Source: Candidatus Pacearchaeota archaeon (GTDB lineage Archaea > Nanoarchaeota > Nanoarchaeia > Pacearchaeales > GW2011-AR1). Taken from it: a stretch of 7,850 nucleotides of DNA. Each line of letters opens with the position of its first letter. The stretch's first letter is position 1. The stretch spans positions 1-7,850 of the forward strand of contig NZER01000399.1 of NCBI GenBank assembly GCA_002690445.1. Reading direction: 5' to 3'. Both the position numbers and the translations under genes were made by a program. Below are positions 1 through 6,504 of this stretch, in pieces. Under the pieces are notes generated by a model. The model did no database searches. It worked only from the letters and a program-made list of their open reading frames with translations, and was not told the origin of the DNA.

Positions 1-888
1 AGCATCTTGAGTAATAACTGCACCACCGATATAATCACCAACCAACTTATGAGCAAGATGGTCAATAGAATATTCAGCCTGAACTCTTGGCCTTTGACTA
101 AAAGCATACGCCAATGCGGAGTTGTGTATTACAAATCCACCAAGAACATTTCCATTAGTTAATGCACCATCATCAGAATCAACTGCATCATTATGATTGG
201 TAGATGTAATGTTATTAGATAAAAGAACATTCATACCCATAACAGTACCAACAAATCCATTTGGTACATCTACCATACCAGTTTTAGACACATGGATAAA
301 TCCATCTATTCTAAATAAAGAAGCATACAAAGTTGGATTTAAAATTAATGTACACTCATTCATTGGACAGTCATTTTCCATAACTACTTTGCTCATGTGT
401 GCCAATGTAGCCACATCAATAGTTTTAGCTACTGTATTATAAGGCTCAATATCAATACATTCTGTTGTTAAAGCAAGTGCTGTTTCAACTTGTGCATCAA
501 AACCAAGTGCAAGACGATAACCGATTGAATCGGCATATCTTGTCAATAGATCTGAACTTGATTGTATTACACCAATATCAGCCACCATTGTGCCTGTGAC
601 ATTATGAGTTGTACAGGTTAGGGTGAAAGCATCTTCAGTTGCACTTGTATAATCAAATGCTACATGAGCAGCCTTTGCTACTACTGCTGGAACATCAGCT
701 ACTGTTGGAATGCGAATAATATCACCACCACTAGATATTAGTGATGACATATCCGTTCCTGGGGAAGCTAATACTACATTTTTCTTAAAAGACGCCCTAA
801 CGGCATCACTCCATAGTTCTGGGACAAATACCGCTAACTCGGTATCGACTTCTTGGCTAGTTGCTGTTGCTGCAAATCCTGTTGCCAT
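1..888 (-). CDS. Phage major capsid protein, HK97-fold type, C-terminus cut off by the window edge
   Basis: The frame is open for 296 codons from ATG at 888 down to base 1, so the stop lies outside the window. The protein probably forms the icosahedral shell. The N-terminus (MATGFAATATSQEV) is followed by FVPELWSDAVRASFKKNVVL at about residues 21-40, the 'PE-W-S-V-A-F--N-V' entry region common in capsid proteins of marine and environmental podo- and siphoviruses. Next come a G-D-I-I-R-I-P strand (about 55-61) and a long alpha/beta body. The C-terminal part has a R-V-Q-A-E-Y segment and a V-G-D-Y-I-G-G-A stretch, typical of the last strands of such coats, so probably only a few tens of residues are missing. 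The start is supported by AAGGAG at 895-900, six bases upstream. The scaffold gene lies just upstream on the same strand, the classical order. Family assignment is by pattern recognition; the general role is secure. Confidence 0.88.
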   Translation of the reverse strand, partial: MATGFAATATSQEVDTELAVFVPELWSDAVRASFKKNVVLASPGTDMSSLISSGGDIIRIPTVADVPAVVAKAAHVAFDYTSATEDAFTLTCTTHNVTGTMVADIGVIQSSSDLLTRYADSIGYRLALGFDAQVETALALTTECIDIEPYNTVAKTIDVATLAHMSKVVMENDCPMNECTLILNPTLYASLFRIDGFIHVSKTGMVDVPNGFVGTVMGMNVLLSNNITSTNHNDAVDSDDGALTNGNVLGGFVIHNSALAYAFSQRPRVQAEYSIDHLAHKLVGDYIGGAVITQDA

Positions 889-932
889 TTAAATCTCCTT
901 CAATTTTACCCTCTATCATCCACTCTAAAAGT

Positions 933-968
933 ATTAACCTTATTATTGAGCTTTCAAGTAGGGTTAAT
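933..968 (-). other. Weak stem-loop between scaffold and capsid genes
   Basis: ATTAACC (933-939) and GGTTAAT (962-968) are perfect inverted arms starting at the scaffold stop codon. A smaller TTGA/TCAA hairpin (946-949 with 954-957) is nested inside. There is no clear T-tract on the minus strand, so a full terminator is unlikely. A structure here could adjust the scaffold-to-capsid expression ratio or mark an RNA processing site. It may also be a chance feature of AT-rich sequence. Confidence 0.25.
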
Positions 969-1510
969 TATTTGTTTTTTGTATAAGAGTGCAAAATTTC
1001 ATCCCAGTTTTCTTTTCTCTCTTCATTTGAAAGGTCCCAAACCTTTTTTAGGTTTTTTGGTGACTGTCTAACAGCCCCTAAAGATTCTTTGGGATTTGAA
1101 ACTGGTGGTTCTAATGCAGCCTTCTCTTTTGTTAATTCCTCTAGGAAATCAACAGTCTTTGTTGAAAGGTATTCTTTCCTTTCATCGTCAGAAGTTAGAC
1201 CATTAACTAGATTTTGTTTATAATTAGATACAATATTAGATTGTGATTCTAACTTAGAATTTAAATTATCAATGGTTGAATCTTTTTCAGTAAGCAATTC
1301 TTTCAACTTACCTTGCTCTTCTAACTTTGCAATCCTTCTTTTTTCATTATCAGCATCTCTTTTGGAAATCTCTGTTTCTAATGCTTTAATTTTTTCTTTC
1401 TTTGCCATTACCTCTTGCAATAAACTAGGATCAGAAGGTGATTCCTGTTTATTCTCTACCGCATTACTTGGGTTTTCTTGAGCTATATCTTGCTTCATTT
1501 CTTCGGTCAT
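968..1510 (-). CDS. Phage capsid scaffolding protein (180 aa)
   Basis: This probably acts as an internal scaffold that guides capsid protein assembly and leaves before or during DNA packaging. The 180-aa sequence is almost wholly charged and polar. Residues 1-30 are disordered (many E, Q, N, S, P). Residues about 30-100 have strong coiled-coil character (KKEKIKALETEISKRDADNE, then KLEEQGKLKELLTEKDSTI and DNLNSKLESQSNIV). Residues about 104-131 are acidic and helical, a proline-containing linker follows, and the last 30 residues are mixed lysine-rich, aromatic and acidic, like the coat-binding tails of known scaffolds. It has no protease motif. GAGGT at 1516-1520 sits five bases upstream of the ATG. 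Position directly before the capsid gene on the same strand is the main argument, because scaffolds diverge too far for confident sequence recognition. This is the first gene of the leftward unit that starts in the divergent region at 1511-1598. Confidence 0.82.
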   Translation of the reverse strand: MTEEMKQDIAQENPSNAVENKQESPSDPSLLQEVMAKKEKIKALETEISKRDADNEKRRIAKLEEQGKLKELLTEKDSTIDNLNSKLESQSNIVSNYKQNLVNGLTSDDERKEYLSTKTVDFLEELTKEKAALEPPVSNPKESLGAVRQSPKNLKKVWDLSNEERKENWDEILHSYTKNK

Positions 1511-1533
1511 CTCTTACCTCTTTTATTAATATT

Positions 1534-1561
1534 TTGTTTAAACTACCCTAAAACTTATAAA
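1534..1561 (+). promoter_or_regulatory. Candidate promoter for the terminase-portal operon
   Basis: TTGTTT (1534-1539) and TATAAA (1556-1561) are separated by 16 bases, a reasonable sigma70-type match, with transcription expected to begin near 1568. On the opposite strand TTGTAT (1581-1576) and TATAAG (1559-1554), also 16 apart, could drive the scaffold-capsid unit. The two -10 elements overlap, so the promoters would be back to back. The box CTTATAAAT could alternatively be read as an archaeal TATA box. The sequence is AT-rich and such matches arise easily. Confidence 0.35.
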
Positions 1562-1562
1562 T

Positions 1563-1583
1563 TATTGTATGATTAATACAATA
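1563..1583. promoter_or_regulatory. Perfect 21-bp dyad, operator candidate in the divergent head-gene promoter region
   Basis: TATTGTAT (1563-1570), five spacer bases and ATACAATA (1576-1583) form a perfect inverted repeat with 8-bp arms. It lies between two divergent transcription units, next to the putative -10 elements and over the predicted plus-strand transcription start. This is the size and symmetry expected for a dimeric helix-turn-helix regulator. No binding protein can be named. Confidence 0.5.
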
Positions 1584-1591
1584 GAATGTTA

Positions 1592-1619
1592 ATAACTTGT
1601 GGATAACTTGCAAAGTTAT
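1592..1619 (+). promoter_or_regulatory. DnaA-box-like site and repeats over the terminase start
   Basis: TGTGGATAA (1598-1606) is the exact complement of the DnaA box TTATCCACA. ATAACTTG occurs twice with an 11-base period (1592-1599 and 1603-1610). ATAACTT (1603-1609), three bases and AAGTTAT (1613-1619) make a perfect inverted repeat. All of this overlaps the first codons of the terminase gene. It may be a protein-binding site or an mRNA hairpin that limits translation initiation. Confidence 0.4.
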
Positions 1620-2960
1620 AAACAACAATGGTTTAATTTTGTTGATTACATTCCACACTCTGGACAATTACTTTTACATAATCCTCCTAAAGGAGAATAT
1701 CATCCTAAAGATAATCCTGATGGTGCAAGATTTATAGTTGCTTGTTGTGGGAGAAGGTTTGGAAAATCTTATTCGGCAGCAAGGGAGGCGGAAGTTGTTG
1801 TAACACAGGCAAACAAAGTTGTATGGATTGTTGCCCCAACCTATAATACATCAGAAAAAATATTTAGAATAGTATATGATGAACTTGTAGTACAGAAAGG
1901 ATTTAAACCATCTCATTATTCTCATAAAGAACAAATCTTAAAATTTAATTGGGCAGGTGGACAGTCAATTATATGTGGAAAAAGTGCTGAGCATCCATCT
2001 GGTCTTATCGGGGAGGGTTGTGATCTTCTTATTCTAGATGAAGCAAGTAAAATCCCGAATTTAAAACGGATTTGGGAAATGTATCTAAGGCCTACACTAT
2101 CAGATAAGAAAGGAAGAGCTATTTTTATTTCTACTCCAGATGGTTATGGTACTTTTTATGATCTTTATCTTAGAGGTAAAACGCAAAATGGATGGTATTC
2201 TTTTAATTCACCATCTTGGTATAATACATTTGCCTTTCCAGAGGGGGAAGAAGATCCTGATTTAAAAGAGGCACGACAAACATTGTCTAAAGAAGTATAT
2301 GAACAGGAATATAAGGCGGAATTCACTTCGCTTTCTGGTCGTATATATGGTGACTTTACTCGCCACGATAATACAGGTAATTATACATATCAACATAATT
2401 TACCAACTTTTTTAAGTTTAGACTTTGGATATAGGATGCCAGGAGCTTTATTTTTTCAAATCGCCAAAGACTCAAAAGGATTAGATCATGTGTATTTAAT
2501 AGATGAAGTAATACATAAAGAAAATATGAGGACATTGGATCTTGTTAATGAAATTAAGGCTCGTAATTATAACATAGTAAGGGTATTTGGAGATCCTGCT
2601 GGTTATCAAGTACAGGCATCGGTAGGAATGGGTGAGGCTGAAATATTTTATCAAATGACAGGGCATAGAGTATATTCAGTTAGAGATAATACTAGTCGTA
2701 ATATTAATTCAGGTATATCTCATGTAAGAAATTTTATATTATCTGCCGATGGAACTCGTAGATTACATATAAGTGATCGATGTCCTGGAATAATAGAAGA
2801 TATTGAATCCTATAGGTATCCAGATACAAAGGATGGAAAAGAATTAAAGGAAGCTCCACTTAAAGATGGTACATCCGATCATGGTTGTGATGCTTTGAGA
2901 TATTTTTTTATAAATAAATTTCCAATTAAAAATTCTAAAATAAGGAAACGAAAAAGATGA
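1599..2960 (+). CDS. terL: Terminase large subunit, packaging ATPase and nuclease
   Basis: This 453-aa packaging motor cuts concatemeric viral DNA and pumps it through the portal using ATP. The N-terminal ATPase domain has Walker A GRRFGKS (51-57, after RFIVACC), a VWIVAPTY strand (75-82), Walker B LLILDE (143-148) with catalytic glutamate, and the coupling motif STP (178-180). The C-terminal RNase H-like nuclease has acidic residues at D275 (LSLDFG), D332 (VFGDPAG) and D427/D431 (SDHGCDAL). The tail is lysine/arginine-rich. Length is normal. The start is GTG at 1599, the most upstream possible because TAA stands two codons before it; TTG at 1608 is the alternative. No Shine-Dalgarno site is visible for either, unusual here given the strong sites of scaffold and capsid. 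It opens the rightward head operon and overlaps the portal gene by ATGA. The small subunit is not in its usual place upstream; a candidate lies at 5608-6267 on the other strand. Confidence 0.96.
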   Translation: MDNLQSYKQQWFNFVDYIPHSGQLLLHNPPKGEYHPKDNPDGARFIVACCGRRFGKSYSAAREAEVVVTQANKVVWIVAPTYNTSEKIFRIVYDELVVQKGFKPSHYSHKEQILKFNWAGGQSIICGKSAEHPSGLIGEGCDLLILDEASKIPNLKRIWEMYLRPTLSDKKGRAIFISTPDGYGTFYDLYLRGKTQNGWYSFNSPSWYNTFAFPEGEEDPDLKEARQTLSKEVYEQEYKAEFTSLSGRIYGDFTRHDNTGNYTYQHNLPTFLSLDFGYRMPGALFFQIAKDSKGLDHVYLIDEVIHKENMRTLDLVNEIKARNYNIVRVFGDPAGYQVQASVGMGEAEIFYQMTGHRVYSVRDNTSRNINSGISHVRNFILSADGTRRLHISDRCPGIIEDIESYRYPDTKDGKELKEAPLKDGTSDHGCDALRYFFINKFPIKNSKIRKRKR

Positions 2961-4333
2961 TAAACAAGATATTAGGCACGGGAAATTATGCAGATAATTT
3001 AATAAAACAATCTATCAAAAATTTAAAGTATGACAACAATAGAAACAGATACAGATTCATAGACAAACTTTTAGACTATTATCAGGGGGATGATACTAGT
3101 AAATATATACAAAATTATTTTAAAGCAACCGCATTTCGTGAAATTCCCCTAATGTCTTATAATGTTACTAAAAGAATGATAGATAAAATGTCTAGGATAT
3201 ATACTTTGGGTGCATCTAGGACATTGTCAGAAAAAAATGATGAATATCAATCACTTATAAGGTTTAAAGATTTCAAATTAAAACATATAGAGAAAATGAC
3301 TAAACTCGTTGGCACTATAGCTGTACAAGTATCATGGAAAGACAATGGGCAAGGATTACAACACTTTGAATATACCCCGTTCTATAAATTTGATGTTATT
3401 TTGAATCCTGATAACCCATTAGAACCAACTGCAATTATTTATCCAATGATGTTGCCTGTGGATGATGCTTCTGTAGCACCGAATCCATTATATTGTTTAT
3501 GGGACCATGAATATAAAATTATTTATGATGCTGATATGACAGAATTAGAAAGATATGAAAATCCTTATGGTCGGATTCCATTTGTTTTCTTTCATAGGGA
3601 TCACCAGATAGATAATTTTTTCTGTTATCCTGCATTTGATATAATTTCAGTTAACGAAATGATAAATATCTTATTTTCAGAGATGAATTTAGGAATGAGA
3701 TTCCAAATGTTCGGTCAATATGTGGCCACAGGATTATATCAAGACGAGAAAATACAAAGAGCAGGATCTGATGAAATTATTGTAATGCCAGAAGGTACGG
3801 ACCTATCTATTGTATCACCGTCTGTAAATGTTGATCATGCTTTAAAACTTGCCAGAGCTATGCTAGAATTGGTTGCTCAAAATAATCATCTTCAAATTAG
3901 TTTCTCTGATACCAATAAAGATAGACCAAGTTCTGGTATAGCATTAAAAATTAAGGATCTAGAAAGGTTTGAGGATTATCAGGATGATTTAGAAATATTT
4001 GCCCACCATGAAAGAGCCTTATATGACTTAGAACACACAATTGCCCTAGTTAATGGTTTTAATCTTCCTTTTAATTTTGGTATAGATTTTAACGAGCCAG
4101 AGTACCCTATGATGGTCCAAGACGAAATTGCTTGGAATACATGGTTGCTGGACAATAATATGACTACTAGGGCTAAATTACTCCAGAAATATAATAAGGA
4201 TCTTAATGATTATCAGGCTACAACTGAACTTAAAGAAAATGAGAAAATAAATGGCAAACAAAAAAGAGAACAACCCCAGCGACAAGGATCAATATTTGAA
4301 AGACTTCGTGCTGGAACTCAAGGAACTGAATGA
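2957..4333 (+). CDS. Phage portal protein, SPP1 gp6-like
   Basis: This 458-aa protein would form the dodecameric ring at one capsid vertex through which DNA enters and to which the tail attaches. The N-terminal part has LLDYYQGDDTSKY (38-50), the 'Y-Y-x-G' region seen near the start of SPP1-like portals, and NVTKRMIDKMSRIYTLG (69-85). A beta-rich centre follows with YENPYGRIPFVFF (200-212), the 'N-x-x-G-x-I-P-x-V' wing motif. Then come DIISVNEMINILFSEMN (228-244), the long helix around 290-315 and SSGIALKIKD (325-334), a hallmark of portal stems. The C-terminus from about 422 is hydrophilic and likely disordered (ENEKINGKQKREQPQRQ), and its last 83 bases also encode the start of the next gene. 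The ATG overlaps the terminase stop by four bases, so translation is coupled. No protease or MuF fusion is present; MuF is a separate gene downstream. Confidence 0.93.
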   Translation: MINKILGTGNYADNLIKQSIKNLKYDNNRNRYRFIDKLLDYYQGDDTSKYIQNYFKATAFREIPLMSYNVTKRMIDKMSRIYTLGASRTLSEKNDEYQSLIRFKDFKLKHIEKMTKLVGTIAVQVSWKDNGQGLQHFEYTPFYKFDVILNPDNPLEPTAIIYPMMLPVDDASVAPNPLYCLWDHEYKIIYDADMTELERYENPYGRIPFVFFHRDHQIDNFFCYPAFDIISVNEMINILFSEMNLGMRFQMFGQYVATGLYQDEKIQRAGSDEIIVMPEGTDLSIVSPSVNVDHALKLARAMLELVAQNNHLQISFSDTNKDRPSSGIALKIKDLERFEDYQDDLEIFAHHERALYDLEHTIALVNGFNLPFNFGIDFNEPEYPMMVQDEIAWNTWLLDNNMTTRAKLLQKYNKDLNDYQATTELKENEKINGKQKREQPQRQGSIFERLRAGTQGTE

Positions 4334-4499
4334 TATAGAAATTATAATATCTGAATTTTCTCCAAAAAATAGTTTAACAGAAGCAAAACAATATTTTCTT
4401 AATCAGTTTGAAATAGCATTTGCTAAGCATTTGCTACAATTTAGGAAAGCATTTGTTTTAGGAAAAGATTTTGCAAAGAAGGTAATAGATGAAACTTGA
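4251..4499 (+). CDS. Small phage head-operon protein of unknown function (82 aa)
   Basis: I do not recognise this 82-aa product. It begins inside the portal gene in another frame (83-nt overlap) and overlaps the next gene by 11 nt. The operon position and lack of any other gene for 4334-4488 support it as real. The upstream sequence GAGAAAATAA gives only a weak ribosome site, so it is probably translated by coupling with portal. The N-terminus is polar (MANKKENNPSDKDQY). Residues about 15-35 form an amphipathic acidic helix (LKDFVLELKELNDIEIII), and residues about 42-80 are a helical, lysine/phenylalanine-rich segment ending in FAKKVIDET. No cysteine pair, membrane segment or signal peptide is seen. 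It could be a head-completion or assembly cofactor, inferred only from position. Confidence 0.62.
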   Translation: MANKKENNPSDKDQYLKDFVLELKELNDIEIIISEFSPKNSLTEAKQYFLNQFEIAFAKHLLQFRKAFVLGKDFAKKVIDET

Positions 4500-5061
4500 T
4501 ATAGAGAAAAACTTTGATTTTAATAAAATTCAAATAAATAAATTAACTTCTGAATGGTTAAATCAGGTTGCAAATCGTATAAATAAATCAATTCAGGATG
4601 GATTAAAGACAGGAATAGATATAAATGAAAAAACATTTACTGCTGCAAGTGATTTTACTCGTAATTCTATACAAGATGGAGCATCTCATAAAAGACCTTT
4701 AGTTAGATCTGGGAGGATGGGAGAAACTCGCATACTCCGACCTACACCTGCAAAATTAAAATTCCAAGTTACTAGTGGTATAAGAAAATCTAAAAAACGA
4801 TGGAATGTAAATTATAAAGGAACAAAATCTAGTGGTACTAGGGCAAAAAGCAAGATTAATTATGGTAAATTGCAAAATGAGGGATTCTTTACGAGTAAAA
4901 AATCATTAATAAAGAAAAATGTATATGTTAAAGCACGAGAATGGTTTGGAATACCTAAAAATATGTTACCTATGGGAGATGAATGGTTAAAGTTCGCTGT
5001 ACAATATAATTTCACTTTCCAAAAGTTTTTAACTACAGCAATGAAGAAATTTCGTAAATAA
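4489..5061 (+). CDS. Phage virion morphogenesis protein, Mu gpG-like (HK97 gp10 type)
   Basis: This 190-aa protein resembles the gpG / tail-completion family, which helps finish the head or head-tail joint. Three family landmarks occur in the usual order: L-V-R-S-G-R-M (71-77), corresponding to the 'L-x-x-S-G-x-L' element; Y-G-K-L-Q-N-E-G-F (125-133), corresponding to 'YA-x-I-x-x-F-G'; and V-K-A-R-E-W-F-G-I-P (147-156), corresponding to 'I-P-A-R-P-F-L-G'. The N-terminal 60 residues are helical, and the rest is strongly basic with many K and R. Length is a little above the usual 130-160. ATG at 4489 overlaps the previous gene by 11 nt, and the stop shares one base with the next start (TAATG). 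In phage Mu the order is gpF then gpG; here it is reversed. Assignment is by motif resemblance. Confidence 0.72.
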   Translation: MKLDIEKNFDFNKIQINKLTSEWLNQVANRINKSIQDGLKTGIDINEKTFTAASDFTRNSIQDGASHKRPLVRSGRMGETRILRPTPAKLKFQVTSGIRKSKKRWNVNYKGTKSSGTRAKSKINYGKLQNEGFFTSKKSLIKKNVYVKAREWFGIPKNMLPMGDEWLKFAVQYNFTFQKFLTTAMKKFRK

Positions 5062-5627
5062 TGCCAGATTTTACTGACATATTCGGAGAGGATTTTGAAG
5101 GGATTCTCGAACAATTAGATAATCTCACCCCAGAACAGGAAATATTACTTCTAGCTGTTATAGAAAAAGCCACACTACAAGCAGAAATGCTAGAAATACA
5201 AATACAAACCGAATTAATATCTATGATTAATAATGGAATGACAAGACAGGGTGCTGAAATGGCTATTAAGGTAGATCTTAAAAAAGGCGGCAAACTACAT
5301 AGTCAATTAACTAATTATATAAAATCTGCTATCGTAGAAGGTGTAAACCAATCTTCTAGGTTAGGACAATATGAAGAATATGACTTAGATAGAGGCACTT
5401 TTAAGTGGGTGACAGTAGCTGGACATAGAATATGTGAAGATTGTGAAAAAAGAGCTGGAGATATAGGAACATTTGAGTATCATGCTAGTACCCCAGGCAA
5501 AGGACTCCCTGGAGCAGGGTGGTCCATATGTAAACAATATTGTTATTGTGTATTAGATCCCACAGGAGATATCTCTACTAATGTAAATGTACCTACAGAA
5601 TCAGGAATTAGGGAGAGGGGTGCTTAA
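5061..5627 (+). CDS. Phage head morphogenesis protein, Mu gpF-like domain
   Basis: This 188-aa protein is a minor head protein of the MuF type, whose members are packaged with or attached to the portal vertex and are needed for correct head assembly. The C-terminal MuF domain is clear at about residues 112-168: TFKWVTVAGHRICEDCEKRAG, then a P-G-K-G-L-P-G-A-G-W segment, then CKQYCYC. Cysteines 125 and 128 (CxxC) with 157, 161 and 163 (CxxxCxC) suggest a metal site, as in the family. The first 100 residues are acidic and helical, shorter than the usual N-terminal part. The start is coupled to the preceding stop by TAATG. The last 20 bases overlap the end of the convergent gene. No toxin domain is attached, unlike polymorphic MuF proteins. 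Confidence 0.85.
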   Translation: MPDFTDIFGEDFEGILEQLDNLTPEQEILLLAVIEKATLQAEMLEIQIQTELISMINNGMTRQGAEMAIKVDLKKGGKLHSQLTNYIKSAIVEGVNQSSRLGQYEEYDLDRGTFKWVTVAGHRICEDCEKRAGDIGTFEYHASTPGKGLPGAGWSICKQYCYCVLDPTGDISTNVNVPTESGIRERGA

Positions 5628-6267
5628 TACCCTCTCTCTCCTCCAACTTCTCTAATTTAGCCATCCACTTAATTCGTTCAGTCCTTGTAGGCCTACCAGA
5701 TCCTAAAGAAGCCAAACCAACTCTCTTTGCTCTCCGTTTTAACTTCATAAGTGCATTACGCTTTGATTTGTTCACTTTCTGCTTCTTATAAACCTTTTTT
5801 ACAACTTCAATTCTATCTTTTTCTTGTCGTGGAGTCATATGCACTTTATCAGGTATATGCACTTCTTGAAGTTCTTTAACTGGATCTCGTATAATTTCTG
5901 CACTCTCGATAGAATCTACATCACTAGAATTTACTTGATTAATCTGCAAAAAAAGTGCATGGGGAGATACCATCTTATCTATTTCAGGTACAATCTTCTG
6001 TATAATAGGTTTGATTTCTTTAAATGCAGCAGTATTTCCTGATTTAGCTTCTATGATCATTGCCTTTACACAATCAATGTAATCTACAGTTAATGACTCC
6101 GTAAACCTCTTCTCTAATGCTTTTAGAAACATAACATCCTTAAACCACCTTGTAATAGTATCATAAGGAACACCAGTTTGCTCTGCTAATACTGTTCTAG
6201 GCATATCCTTATTCCAAATATAATATTCTATGACCTTCATCCATCTCGGATTATCTAATTTCTTCAT
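5608..6267 (-). CDS. Helix-turn-helix DNA-binding protein, probable terminase small subunit
   Basis: This 219-aa protein most likely recognises viral DNA to start packaging. The N-terminus starts with W-M-K-V-I-E-Y-Y (9-16), a substrate-recognition type helix. A helix-turn-helix follows at about 23-42 (PRTVLAEQTGVPYDTITRW), as in small terminases of the phBC6A51 type. A helical middle (about 57-110) may be the oligomerisation core. An acidic linker (112-140) leads to a very basic tail (155-183) and a S-G-R-P-T-R-T segment. Length is normal for a small terminase. It is on the opposite strand from the large subunit, which is unusual. Its stop lies inside the end of the MuF gene. The start at 6267 has no good ribosome site; ATG at codon 10 is an alternative. 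A transcriptional regulator of the same fold is the main alternative, so the small-terminase call is partly contextual. Confidence 0.68.
   Translation of the reverse strand: MKKLDNPRWMKVIEYYIWNKDMPRTVLAEQTGVPYDTITRWFKDVMFLKALEKRFTESLTVDYIDCVKAMIIEAKSGNTAAFKEIKPIIQKIVPEIDKMVSPHALFLQINQVNSSDVDSIESAEIIRDPVKELQEVHIPDKVHMTPRQEKDRIEVVKKVYKKQKVNKSKRNALMKLKRRAKRVGLASLGSGRPTRTERIKWMAKLEKLEEREGIKHPSP
5611..5638. terminator. Possible hairpin in the convergent gene overlap
   Basis: GAGAGGG (5613-5619) pairs perfectly with CCCTCTC (5630-5636) around a ten-base loop; G5612-T5637 (wobble) and G5611-C5638 can extend it. It lies exactly where two convergent genes end, so a two-way transcription stop is plausible. 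No run of T follows on either strand, so it is not a typical intrinsic terminator. Confidence 0.35.
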
Positions 6268-6339
6268 GCACTTAATTTATAAATAAATTTTAAATAAATA
6301 AATGTATATTTAAATGCATTGCACTTAAATCTTATAAAT
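6267..6339 (-). repeat. Direct repeat pair upstream of the helix-turn-helix gene
   Basis: TGCACTTAA-TT-TATAAAT (6267-6284) and TGCACTTAAATCTTATAAAT (6320-6339) are near-copies 53 bases apart. The first touches the start codon of the helix-turn-helix gene. The placement suggests operator sites for autoregulation or a packaging recognition site, as inference only. Confidence 0.45.
6308..6330. promoter_or_regulatory. 23-bp near-perfect palindrome upstream of the helix-turn-helix gene
   Basis: ATTTAAaTGCA (6308-6318), a single central T and TGCAcTTAAAT (6320-6330) are complementary at 10 of 11 pairs. It lies about 40 bases upstream of the start at 6267 and contains the TGCACTTAA word that recurs at that start. 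This looks like a binding site for a dimeric regulator. Confidence 0.48.
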
Positions 6340-6433
6340 TTCTCATTTGGTAAGCTCCGAATAGGGATATTGGTTTTCCCCCCATCGCACCCCTTTCCCT
6401 TTGGATTTTCTTAAATTTATGTCACAAAATGCT

Positions 6434-6504
6434 ATACCATATATGGTATGGTATTTACTTTACATAATACCAATTATCAGCATAAGATCTATATATTGTG
6501 GTAT
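6434..6504. repeat. Cluster of TGGTAT/ATACCA repeats with a 16-bp palindrome
   Basis: A perfect palindrome ATACCATATATGGTAT occupies 6434-6449. The word recurs as TGGTAT at 6449-6454, ATACCA at 6467-6472 and TGGTAT at 6499-6504; another copy is at 6827-6832. Five copies in 71 bases in both orientations suggest iteron-like or operator-like protein-binding sites. Confidence 0.5.

Noticed and set aside
197..892. Plus-strand open frames opposite the capsid gene
   Set aside because: They lie on the antisense strand of a clear capsid gene with a strong ribosome site, have no family resemblance and lack their own ribosome sites.
853..1481. Plus-strand hydrophobic frames opposite the scaffold gene
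   Set aside because: They are complements of a charged coiled-coil gene; the apparent membrane-like and serine-rich sequence is an artefact of antisense reading.
1545..1565. Archaeal TATA box as evidence of an archaeal host
   Set aside because: CTTATAAAT fits, but in DNA this AT-rich it also fits a bacterial -10 element, and the strong Shine-Dalgarno sites and stem-loop/T-tract terminator favour bacteria.
4860..5293. Minus-strand frames within the gpG/gpF-like region
   Set aside because: Both overlap recognised plus-strand genes entirely and show no motifs or ribosome sites.
5824..6042. Plus-strand frame opposite the helix-turn-helix gene
   Set aside because: It is the antisense of a better supported gene and has no ribosome site or recognisable domain.
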